Of a stretch of 64,000 bases of DNA, positions 33,535 through 43,900 are shown piece by piece. Position numbers and translations under genes: made by a program. Location of the stretch: positions 12,145,881-12,209,880 of the forward strand of contig CM071597.1 in NCBI GenBank assembly GCA_036435485.1, written 5' to 3'. A model generated the notes under the pieces. It was not told where the DNA came from. It saw only the letters and a list, made by a program, of their open reading frames with translations, and searched no databases. This DNA is from Saposhnikovia divaricata. Its lineage: Eukaryota > Streptophyta > Magnoliopsida > Apiales > Apiaceae. Position 1 is the first letter of the stretch, and each line of letters starts with the position of its first letter.

Positions 33535-35852
33535 ATGGTTACCACCCGGAGAACACCAACACTTTCTGAAACCATCACTAACACCACCACACCCCCGACT
33601 GGAGAACAAGTGCCCCCAGGGACGAATTCTCAACCGCTAGTCACTCGGCCACAAGGAACTGAAGCACAACCTCATGACTCGTTACCCCTGAGCACGAGTC
33701 CCACCACCCAAGGGACGAATCCCCTTCAGATGGTGGTCGCCCCTCTCGGAGGACAGTCCGCTCCACCCACCGCTCAGATCTCTACTACAGTGATCCCCGC
33801 AAGCACGAACCCGCTATATGGGTTGCCTAATTATCCCCCGTATCAGGCCGGACCGAGTGGTCACGCCCTCCAGATACACGAGCCCTACAATCCACCTTAC
33901 ATCAGGGGTTTAGGACCCAATCAAGGCCAGCAATACTACGTCTACTCAGGCCCGTACTCTGATGATTCATCCTCGGAAGAAGATAGGGACGAAGCCCCAA
34001 GAAGACGTCGTCCAAGTAAGGAACCCGTTGGACGCCGAAGAACCCATGACCGACCTCCCTTAACGGCTGCTGAAAAAATCAAGGCTCACGAGGCCAAGAT
34101 CCAAAAATTAAAGGAGGACATAGAAAGGGAACAGCGAAGACAGAATCAAAATCGACCCCCACCAGTGACGAGAGAGGACATTCCTTTTGTTAATTTGGAA
34201 AGCACCCCAAGGAGAGAGAAAAGGATCGAAGTCCCTAGAGGTAGAACCACGATGGTCGAAACTCCCAGAGGCAATCCTGAAGACTTGATGCAACTGGGAG
34301 ATCCTGATGATCCAACCCCTCCATTCACTGAAGAGATAATGAATGCGCATATATCACGGAAGTTCAAGATGCCTACCATAAAGGTTTACGATGGAACGGG
34401 AGATCCCGCTAATCATGTAAGGACGTTCTCTAACGCATTGCTGTTGCAACCCGCCAGTGATGCCTTGAAGTGTAGGGCGTTTCCCCAAACATTAGCTGGC
34501 ATGGCGCAACGTTGGTACAGCCGCCTACCACCAAACTCCATTGCCTCCTTCAAAGAACTAAGTAATGCTTTTGTCAGCCAGTTCATTGGAGGAAGAATTC
34601 ATGAGAAAGATTCCGCATCTCTCATGACTGTGATACAAGGAAAGAATGAAAACCTCAGAGACTATCTCAAGCGATTCACAAAGGAAACACTCAACATTAC
34701 AAACCTGGAAAACAAGGTAGCCATGGTGGCATTGCAGAATGGAACTTCGAATGTTTATTTCAAAATGTCATTGGCTAAACATCCCCCTGAAAATATGGTT
34801 GAGCTCCAGCAAAGGGCGAGCAAGTACATCAAGGCGGAGGATAGCCTGAAGAAAGATCCAGGGATGGGGAACACCGGAAACGGTGACAACTCTAAGAAAC
34901 GGAAGTCGGAACAGGAATATGATGCTAAAGATAAGTACCCGCGCACGGGCAGGGATTCTGACTCAGCCCCTAAAAAGGGGAGTCCCGGGCAAAGGTTTAC
35001 GGATTACGCCAGACTGAACACTCCAAGAAGTCAAATCCTGATGGAGATAGAAAAAGATAGGGATGTGAGATGGCCGAAGCCACTAAGGACTGGTCCTGAG
35101 AAAAGAAATAAGAATCAGTATTGCCGGTTCCATAAAGATGTGGGACATGATACCGACGATTGTAGACAATTGAAAGATGAAATTGAGTTTTTGATCCGCA
35201 AGGGGAAATTGAATAAATTCTGTAAAGATGGGGATCGAGGAAATCCAAGGCGAGATTATGATAGAAAAGATGAGGATCGTAACCGCAATCAGCAGCCCCG
35301 GGGACCGGTGATCAACATGATCTTCGGTGGCCCGACAGCGGCTGGAACAAGTAGAAATTCCAGAAAGGCATATGCACGAGAAGTGATGCACATTGTAGGG
35401 GAAGCGCCAAAACGTGCAAAGACGGAGGTCTCAATTGGATTCGATGATTCGGACCTCGAAGGGGTGAAGTTTCCCCATGATGACCCCCTGGTTATCTCAC
35501 CTGTGATAGGCAACTCCCAAGTGAAGAGAGTCTTGATTGACAATGGAGCATCGGTGGACATTTTGTTTCACGATGCCTTTTTAAAAATGGGGTATACTGA
35601 GTCTCAGTTGACACCGTCAAACATGCCCATATATGGGTTCAACGGGGTGGAGTCAAAAGTTGAGGGAACAATTCAGCTACCCATGACTATAGGGCAGGAG
35701 CCACGGGAGGCAACTCAGATGTTAAATTTCCTGGTTATCAAAGCTACATCCACATACAATGCTATCTTAGGTAGGACGGGACTACATGCTTTCAAGGCGG
35801 TTGCCTCTACCTATCATTTAAAGGTTAAGTTCCCAACCAGAAACGGAGTAGG
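33535..35852 (+). pseudogene. Element C gag and protease, cut by element B at codon 773
   Basis: The start codon lies 15 bp after the primer site. A Pro/Thr/Ser-rich N-terminus (1-150) is followed by a basic coiled stretch (about 180-225), a capsid region (FKMPTIKVYDGTGDPANHV, then AQRWYSRLPPNSI and LRDYLKRFTKET), a CHHC-type knuckle YCRFHKDVGHDTDDC (about 525-540) and an aspartic protease with VLIDNGASVDILF (Asp near 669). The frame reads into the LTR of B for ten codons and stops. The coding sequence resumes in frame at 47734 once one copy of the GTAGG duplication is discounted, so no other damage was needed to break it here. Confidence 0.92.
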
Positions 35853-37322
35853 TGTTAGCACAAAATTACGCAAGCGCACGTAGTCACAAGTAATATAATT
35901 AAAGTTCGTTCCGCAGAGATCTGGTTAAGTTTCAATCAGTAAATATGCCTATGCAACAATGTTTAGTTTTAATCCACTGCTAAGACAAATAACAATTTTG
36001 GTTTTGAGTAACTAAATTAAACTAGGATGCAAATTTTAAACTAAGAATTTAATTAACTAATGAGATTGAATTCGAATTACTAATATGAGAATAAACATGG
36101 GATCCCAACTTCATTAAATACTTCCCTTAGATCTGACGCCTTTAATCTCTATATGCAATGATTTTGATATCTGATCGGATAACACGAAACCAGTATACGC
36201 TACCTGTCAGCATACGCATACCAAACTAAACATACATCCACAAAAGAGATAGAAGATGAATAGACACCAATTATGCTTAGACCCTATATGTCTATAGAAT
36301 TTGAAAACATAACGGTTGAAGAACAGGTTATCCATTAAGATCACATAGGGTAGTATAAGTATTTTCATCTCACACCACAAATCATATTGACAATCAATTA
36401 TGAACCTATGCTAGCATGGCAAGTTCTAAATCTCAAGATCCACTTTCACTTCACAAGAGATTAACAATTCAATTTAGATGTTAGCTACGCATCTAAAAGC
36501 ATTAAGATTAACCATACGAGGATATCAATTTCACATCACACACAGATCTTTACAGCATCAAGATACTAAGTTCCATAAATAACTCCGTTAGAATCCCATG
36601 ACAACGTTTAGCCCATAATTGAACTATTCATCGTCATGGGATTTGATGAAAACATAATAATTAACAAGATATGAAAGAAAGAAACAATAATATTAATAAA
36701 AACAAGAGTTGAGAAAACAAATCTATATCCAAAGTATACAGAAGATGAAGTAGATCTAGATCTTTGCTTGTCACCGAGCTTGAATCCTTCTCCACTTTTC
36801 TCTCTTGCAGTTTTACGTTACAATAATAATAATCTGATACAAATTACAAGGTATGATGTGTTTATATAGGCACTACAAGTCTTGCCCAACAAGAAAATAC
36901 AAAAACAGAATTATAATAGAATTTCTGCAAGATACGTTTCCTAATTTGATTCTGTTTTGTAAGGAAATTTCGTGGCTGACTTTTCTTCAAATTTTCTGGA
37001 ACGCTCCCCACGTAATTGGGCTTCTGGACTATCTTAGAATGATAGAAAATCTCGTTATCTTCGCGTGGACTGCTTACGGGCCTAAAACAGACTTCTAGAA
37101 CTCAAGATATGGCCAAAACAATGTAAACTGTGCAACCCTTCTCGAAAATCCGAATTTTAATCAATTAATTCCCAAAAAATTATAAAAGCATCCACTTTAG
37201 TCAACATTCTCGTAATCCTGCACAACTAAGCAAAACACATCAAATCTACAACAACTTGAGCCCAAGACAATCAATTTAAGCCGAAATTAAGCGATCCAAG
37301 TGGATATAAAATCCACTTATCA
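35853..37322 (-). repeat. 3' LTR of element B (complete, 1470 bp)
   Basis: On the plus strand it runs from TGTTAGCACA to CCACTTATCA. The minus-strand TATA box TATATAAA is at 36868-36861, inside the 201 bp (36767-36967) that the other LTR lacks. Confidence 0.95.
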
Positions 37323-37359
37323 CACCCCCAAACTTAAACCGATGCTTGTCCTCAAGCAT
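37323..37359 (-). promoter_or_regulatory. Polypurine tract of element B with preceding stem-loop
   Basis: Minus strand: ATGCTTG-AGGA-CAAGCAT (37359-37342), then GGTTTAAGTTTGGGGGTG directly before the 3' LTR. Confidence 0.85.
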
Positions 37360-37380
37360 AAACAATTACAACTAACTAAC

Positions 37381-37510
37381 TAGCTAGTACCACTTCCGTA
37401 GGTGATCACGGTTGCATTTGGCATATGCAACAAGCCCTTTAAACCCCTAGGCAGCCCTAGTGGACGAGTAAGGTCTCGTGAGGGCCTATAGCGAATGTAC
37501 CCACAAAATC
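37381..37510 (-). other. Conserved ~130-bp block shared with element D
   Basis: Matches D 8504-8634 on the opposite strand, including the GTTGCAT...ATGCAAC stem-loop (37411-37431). The distance to the 3' LTR is the same as in D. Confidence 0.75.
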
Positions 37511-38717
37511 CATCTAACTAAACAATGCAAAAACAATGCAATGCATGAATGCAACTAGTATGAAAATGCAACGATCCCCTTCAAACTAACCAAAACCAAC
37601 TAGCAAGCGAATATCTTAGAGAATGCAACTAACTCCAAATAGAGCTCGACCAAGTTCCCGTATACTAACAATACATGAACAGAAACGTGCGTGTGTGCAA
37701 TGCTCATCAGAAATACTCCCAAAACTAGGTCAAAAATCATACATGCTCTTCGTCAAGACAATCACAGGTTTATAAATAGAATAGACTGTAGACACTTCAT
37801 AACCTAAGAACACCTCCATCCTTATCCAAGGTAGACAGAAATTCATGCTTTTATTACTAAACAACTACAACACACAATATACAAACATGCTTATTTAACC
37901 GTGCAATGGATGAGACCCCGAAAGGCTTATACAATAATACCCATGTAGCGAGCGTTGGGTTAGTGGATCCCAGACTATAAAAGCCTTAGGTCACTAGGCA
38001 CAAAGTCCCCGCGAACTTAATTGCTCGAGTATTAAAGAGCTCACCCTGGTTAATTTTGCATATAAACAATTGACACTTTTGATCTTTTCTTTTTCTTTTT
38101 TTTTTTCTGTTTTTTTTTTCTCTTTCTTTTTTTTTTCTATGCAATCTGGAATGAGAATTCTCAATTCCAACCCTAGACTACTCATATAAATATGAGCCGG
38201 CTACTAGCCATTTGACGCCTAGCCTTTATTGACAACAATTTACAATTAAGCATGAAATTCCCGTTTCCCCCAAACTTAGACTTTAGTGATCCTACGCCAT
38301 CAAGGGAATAACGAAAATTCTAAATATAATCAAGTGATTAAATCTCAAAACATCCAAACAAGCATGATCTCAACCTAGCCCAAAAGCACCCAATGAGACT
38401 GTGAAAAGATTTTGTTTCTGAAGCATGCAAGTCAATTTCATAGAAACTATAAGTCAACCCTCTACTCATCATTACCACACTCAATTAGACACCAACCTAC
38501 CAATCAGAATTAGCTCGTTCTAAGGGATCATGAAACATGCATGCTATGAAAATGCAACTAGAATGAACTCACATGGTATACGAAACAAAAACAGAATGTC
38601 CTACATGAAACAAACATAATTAATACGAACATAACATGAATGAATTACTACTAAGCATGCAAAACATGATATCCTACATGAACACATATATACAACAACA
38701 ACTACTAATCCCTCAAA
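37511..38717 (-). other. Non-coding 3' region of element B
   Basis: No gene. A pyrimidine-rich (plus strand) low-complexity stretch lies at about 38082-38137. A further TCTAAGTTTGGGGGAAA tract (minus strand, 38279-38262) resembles the polypurine tract but stands alone without a clear stem-loop. Confidence 0.6.
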
Positions 38718-38756
38718 CCACCCCCAAACTTAAAATATTCGATGTCCGCATTGAAT
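38718..38756 (-). other. Internal stem-loop plus polypurine-like tract of element B
   Basis: Minus strand: ATTCAATG-CGGA-CATCGAAT (38756-38737), then TTTTAAGTTTGGGGGTGG. It lies about 30 nt after the stop of the env-like ORF, as in element A, and 1.4 kb before the real polypurine tract. Confidence 0.55.
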
Positions 38757-38788
38757 GGAAGTAAATACAAGGGATAGTAGAAACATAC

Positions 38789-39975
38789 CTACTCGTCCTC
38801 GCTATCGTCACCCTCGTCATCCTCCTCAGATGAATCAGGCGGAGGGTACGGAGTCCGAGCTCCAAATATAGGCCACTGAACAGGAGTACCTGGCGACTGA
38901 AAAGCTGCATCCAAAGCCACGGCCATGTCCTGGGAATACTGGCGACTGCTAACATGCATAGCATCCAACCGCCTAGTCATGCGACGAAAATAGGTATCAA
39001 AAACCGACATATCCACTGTACGCCGCGGAGGACCTGCCATAACAACTCCCGGTGCCCTAGAACCCTGTGGTGGAGCGCCCGCTCCCTGACCACCATTACC
39101 ATCAACAACAAATCCTAAACCCCGAGGATGAGGAATGCCGCCCGGCCACTCCGTCAACCGGTCAATAGTAGCATCAGTAATGGAAGACATAGGTTTATGC
39201 ACTGGCTCACCGTCATACCATTTTACTTTCGAAGCATCACACAAGTACGCTATGATAGAAGCATAGGGAATACTAGCCATCGAATTACTCCCCAAATAAC
39301 GAAGAATATTTTGATTAATAACGTAACCAAGGTCAACATACTTACCTTTGAGAATACCCCATAACAGAATAGCTCTATCAACAGTAACATCGGACACATG
39401 GCTTGACGGAATGATATTAGAACTTATGAACAAGAACCAAGCCCGTGCAAAACTAGACAATGATGCAGCTGGAAAAATCCTTTTCTCGGTGGTACCCGAC
39501 CTACACTTCCACTCCGTACCCGGAACACACAGCTCACTAATGATAGCATCAAGATCAACATCATCCCTAGTCTTTTTCCCCCAATCCTTAGCACCTCTAG
39601 GTTTAGGCGGTTGCCTAATCAAAGTACGAATCGCACGAGGCGAATAATCCACCTTCTGGCCCCTAACAACCGTGGAGTTATTCCTTGCTATCGAAGCATT
39701 AGCATAAAACTCCCTAACCACATCCAATGGGGCATCATTAGCAAACTCACAAATAAAGTCCATCCTCGCTCACTAATCATCGCCTCCATCTCCTCATACT
39801 TACGGGGCACAAGCCTTCTTTCCTGAATAACCCCCTTGACAACCAATCTACCATACTCCGCTTTGGCATCCTCATTCACAAATTTTTCCACTCCATCTCC
39901 CATAACATCATTCTCATCCAAAGATGGACGAGCACTACTACTACTACCTACTAATCGCTGTCGTTTAGGAGCCAT
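38789..39975 (-). pseudogene. Env-like second ORF of element B, one-base frameshift
   Basis: The frame starts at 39975 (MAPKRQRLVGSSSSARPS) and would continue as a protein of about 395 residues ending in an acidic tail (DDEGDDSEDE) at 38789. After about 70 codons, at ISERGW, one G appears to be missing in a G run (plus strand about 39760-39765), and the second part reads on in another frame from CEFANDAPLDVVREFYANAS. The ERGW...VVREFYAN...VRGQKVDYS pattern is that of the downstream ORF of Athila elements, often called env-like and also annotated as a putative plant transposon protein. I see no convincing signal peptide or transmembrane anchor in it, so an envelope role is not supported here. 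Confidence 0.75.
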
Positions 39976-40208
39976 GACAACAATTTATCAAGCAAAGAAC
40001 CACAATCTCCAACAATTCACCAAACAAAAGAACCCCCAATTTACACACTCCAAGAACCCTAGATTGCAAAATTCACAAATTCAAATAAAATATGAAATAG
40101 ATTATTACCCAATTGAATCAAAGAGGTGAACTTGCTAGATTAATCCCCCAAAAACTCAAATTTGATTCTCCCTTGTACTTTGAATGGATGGAGGTTGAGA
40201 AATTTGGG

Positions 40209-40216
40209 TTTATATA
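40209..40216 (-). promoter_or_regulatory. Possible internal TATA box upstream of the env-like ORF of B
   Basis: Minus-strand TATATAAA, about 235 bp upstream of the ATG at 39975, in a leader-like AC-rich context. Further TATATATA sequence lies 25 bp upstream of it. Confidence 0.35.
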
Positions 40217-40448
40217 GATGGGTGTGTGTATGTATATATAAGGTGGGTGTATGTATATAGATAATGGAGATGGAAAAGGAAAAGGAATTGGGAATTAAAT
40301 TAGATGTAGGATATGCTTTAGAGATGTAGGATATGATTTTTTTTTGAGGATTTGGGGTTGAATTGAATTTGAGTTAGGAAAAGAATTGTGTAAGTAATAG
40401 GATAGAAGATGAGAGAAAAGTAAAAAAAAAAATTTTTTTTTTCGCGTG

Positions 40449-40665
40449 AACAGTAACCTTCTGCGCTTCCAGCGCCAACAGCGCCTGTGGCGCACTCTGT
40501 CCCTGCGTTACACAGCGCTTCCAGCGCAAAACGCGCCTGTTGCGCCACTTGCTCATGCGTGACACGCCTCTAGCGCGAACAGCGCCTGTGGCGCGGCTTG
40601 GTCCTGCGTTACTGCTGCGCTTGAGGCGCGGCTGGCGCCTGTGGCGTGGCTGTCTCCTGCAGAAA
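40449..40665 (-). repeat. Four GC-rich ~51-bp tandem repeats in element B
   Basis: GCGCCTGTGGCG-type cores start at 40481, 40533, 40582 and 40635. Each unit contains GCGC..AGCGC inverted repeats able to fold. It is GC-rich in an AT-rich element. Confidence 0.8.
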
Positions 40666-40682
40666 AGTGCTGTTGTTGTATT

Positions 40683-40820
40683 GTTTTTTTTTTTTTTTTT
40701 TTTTTTTTTTTCTTTTTTTTTTTTTCACAACAACAATTTTTTTTTATTTTTATTTTTTTTTTTTCACACTCTTTTCTCTCTCTTTTTTTTTTCTTTTTTT
40801 TTTTTTCTTTTTTTTTTTTC
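40683..40820 (-). repeat. Homopolymer-rich tract (A on the sense strand) in element B
   Basis: About 140 bp, nearly all T on the plus strand with scattered C and A. It opens frames of poly-Phe or poly-Lys that are not genes. Confidence 0.9.
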
Positions 40821-40856
40821 AAGAGAGAAACAATATTACAACAAAATACATGAGCG

Positions 40857-40904
40857 TGGGTTGCCTCCCACGAAGCGCTCCTTTTACGTCATTAGCTTGA
40901 CGTT
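40857..40904 (-). other. Conserved post-pol motif of element B
   Basis: Minus strand: an ACGTCAA..TGACGT inverted repeat, then AGCGCTTCGTGGGAGGCAACCCA, starting about 12 bp after the gag-pol stop. Same block and order as in element A. Confidence 0.65.
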
Positions 40905-40915
40905 CTTCTCCCAAA

Positions 40916-43900
40916 TCAAGTAGACGCCAAAACGGCGGAAACCTTATCGCGTTGAAAAGACCCGCCATAATAATGCTTCAACCGCTGTCCATTCACTTTA
41001 AAAGCATGATCCGGTGTTGTTTCATAAATTTCAATAGCTCCGTGTGGATACACCGTCTTAACAATAAATGGACCCGACCACCTCGACTTGAGTTTTCCCG
41101 GAAAAAGCTTGAGGCGAGAATTAAATAGCAACACCTGTTGACCTGGCAAAAATGCTTTTGGTACCAACCGTTTATCATGCCACCTCTTAACCTTCTCCTT
41201 ATACATCTTGTTATTTTCGTAAGCTTGCTCACGAAATTCCTCAAGTTCATTCAACTGAAGCAACCGCTTTGCACCCGCAGCCGTGATATCTAAATTCAAT
41301 TTCTTCAACGCCCAATATGCTTTATGTTCCAACTCTGCAGGCAAATGACATGCTTTCCCATAAACTAACTGAAACGGAGACATACCTAGAGGAGTTTTGT
41401 AGGCAGTTCTATACGCCCACACAGCTTCATCCAACTTCAATGACCAATCCTTACGAGACGGATTCACCACTTTCTCTAGAATTCTCTTGATCTCCCTGTT
41501 AGAAACTTCAGCTTGGCCATTCGTTTGAGGGTGATAAGCAGTGGCAACACGATGCGTCACATTATATTTCGCCATCAACGTAGTAAACTGGCGATTGCAA
41601 AAGTGAGTTCCCTCATCACTTATTATAGCACGTGGAGTTCCGAAACGCGTAAAAATTTGCTTATGCAAGAAATTCAATACCACCTTTGCATCATTGGTCG
41701 GCAACGCCTTAACCTCGACCCATTTAGACACGTAATCCACAGCTAGCAAGATGTACTGATTGTTGCATGAAGAGACAAAAGGTCCCATGAAGTCAATCCC
41801 CCAGACATCGAAGATCTCTACCTCAAGAAGCATGTTAAGAGGCATCTCGTTCCTTCTAGAAATATTGCCAACCCTTTGACAACGATCACATCTCAACACG
41901 AACTGATGAGCATCCTTAAACAAGGAAGGCCAATAGAAACCTGCTTGAAGCACACGAGCCGCTGTCTTTTCTCCACCATAATGACCACCATAAACAGTTG
42001 AGTGGCAATCTCGCAACACACCCTCCGTCTCACTATACGGAATACATCGTCTGATCATCTGATCTGCTCCTTGTCTAAATAGAAACGGTTCATCCCAATG
42101 GTACCACTTCACATCATGTAGAAACTTCTTCCTTTGAGCACTCGAAAGATTTGGAGGAATAACATTGCTAACCAAATAGTTTACATAATCTGCAAACCAT
42201 GGCTCTTCATCTTGCACTGCAAACAGCTGCTCATCTGGAAAAGATTCATTAATAAGAGATTTGTTATGCAATTCCTTACCGTGGTCCTCTAAGCGTGAGA
42301 GATGATCCGCTACTTGATTTTCCGTGCCTTTCCTATCCTTGATTTCCACATCAAATTCTTGCAAAAGAAGCACCCAACGAATCAATCTAGGCTTGGAATC
42401 CTTCTTCGACATAAGATATCGGATTGCAGCATGATCAGTATACACAATCACCTTCGTACCAAGCAGATAAGACCTGAATTTCTCGAAACCATAGACAACT
42501 GCTAGCAACTCCTTCTCCGTAGTAGTGTAGTTTAGCTGTGCATCATTGAGGGTTTTACTAGCATAGTAAACCACATGAAAAATTTTATCCTTCCTTTGAC
42601 CAAGCACAGCTCCAACAGCATAGTCACTAGCATCACACATAAGTTCAAACGGCTCCTCCCAATTAGGTGCGGTAATGACTGGTGTAGTAGTCAACTTCTT
42701 CTTCAAGAGCTCAAAAGCTGCAAGACACTCATCATCAAACTTGAAAGGAACATCCTTCTCCAAGAGATTGCACAAGGGTTTAGAAATTTTTGAGAAGTCT
42801 TTGATGAATCGCCGATAGAAACCCGCATGACCAAGAAAACTGCGAATTCCTTTTACAGAGATAGGTGGAGGAAGATTTTCGATTGTTTCCACCTTAGCCC
42901 TATCCACCTCAAGTCCTCTACCAGATACCTTGTGCCCAAGAATAATTCCCTCTTGCACCATGAAGTGACACTTCTCCCAATTAAGCACCAGGTTAGTCTC
43001 CACACAACGTTTCAAAACCAAGCCAAGATTATGCAAGCACTCGTCATATGAAGTACCAAAAACTGAGAAGTCATCCATGAAGACCTCCACATTTGAGCCA
43101 ATCATGTCTGAGAAAATAGCCATCATGCACCTTTGAAAAGTGGCGGGAGCACCACAAAGTCCGAAAGAAACCCGTCGGAAAGCAAAGGTACCAAAAGGAC
43201 ATGTGAATGTGGTTTTCTCTTGATCTTCCGGAGCAATGCAAATCTGATTGTAGCCTGAATAACCATCAAGGAGGCAATAATACTCATGTCCCGCCAACCT
43301 ATCTAGCATCTGATCAATGAATGGCAGAGGAAAGTGATCTTTTCTCGTGGCTTTGTTGAGCTTCCTATAGTCCATACAAACTCTCCACCCCGTGACTGTT
43401 CGAGTAGGGATGAGCTCATTCTTTTCATTAGCAACAACTGTCATGCCTCCTTTCTTTGGCACACATTGAACCGGGCTCACCCAAGAACTGTCTGAGATAG
43501 GATATATAATACCCGCATCCAGCCACTTTAGAATTTCCTTCTTCACCACCTCTTTCATAATCGGATTAAGTCTCCGCTGATGCTCAACAGTAGGCTTAGC
43601 TCCCTCCTCTAGCAGAATTTTATGCATGCAATAAGAAGGGCTGATTCCCTTGATATCTGCTATAGTCCAACCAATTGCTGACTTGAATTCCCTCAAAATT
43701 CGCAAAAGCTTTTCTTCCGCACTAGCTGACAAGTTAGAGGCAATAATAACTGGTAATGTAGATGCATCACCAAGAAAAACATACCGTAAGTGTTCCGGAA
43801 GTGGTTTGAGTTCAAGTGTGGGAGCTTCCTCAATAGATGGTTTCAGGCGCCCCTCCGAATTTTTACGTTCTCCTAACCCAAGAGATTCAAAAGGCAAATC

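Noticed and set aside
38789..39975. A true viral envelope gene in element B
   Set aside because: The ORF is Athila env-like by position and pattern, but no signal peptide, fusion peptide or membrane anchor is visible, and it is frameshifted.
40540..40923. ORFs encoding poly-Phe or poly-Lys around 40540-40923
   Set aside because: Translation of a homopolymer T tract and GC repeats.
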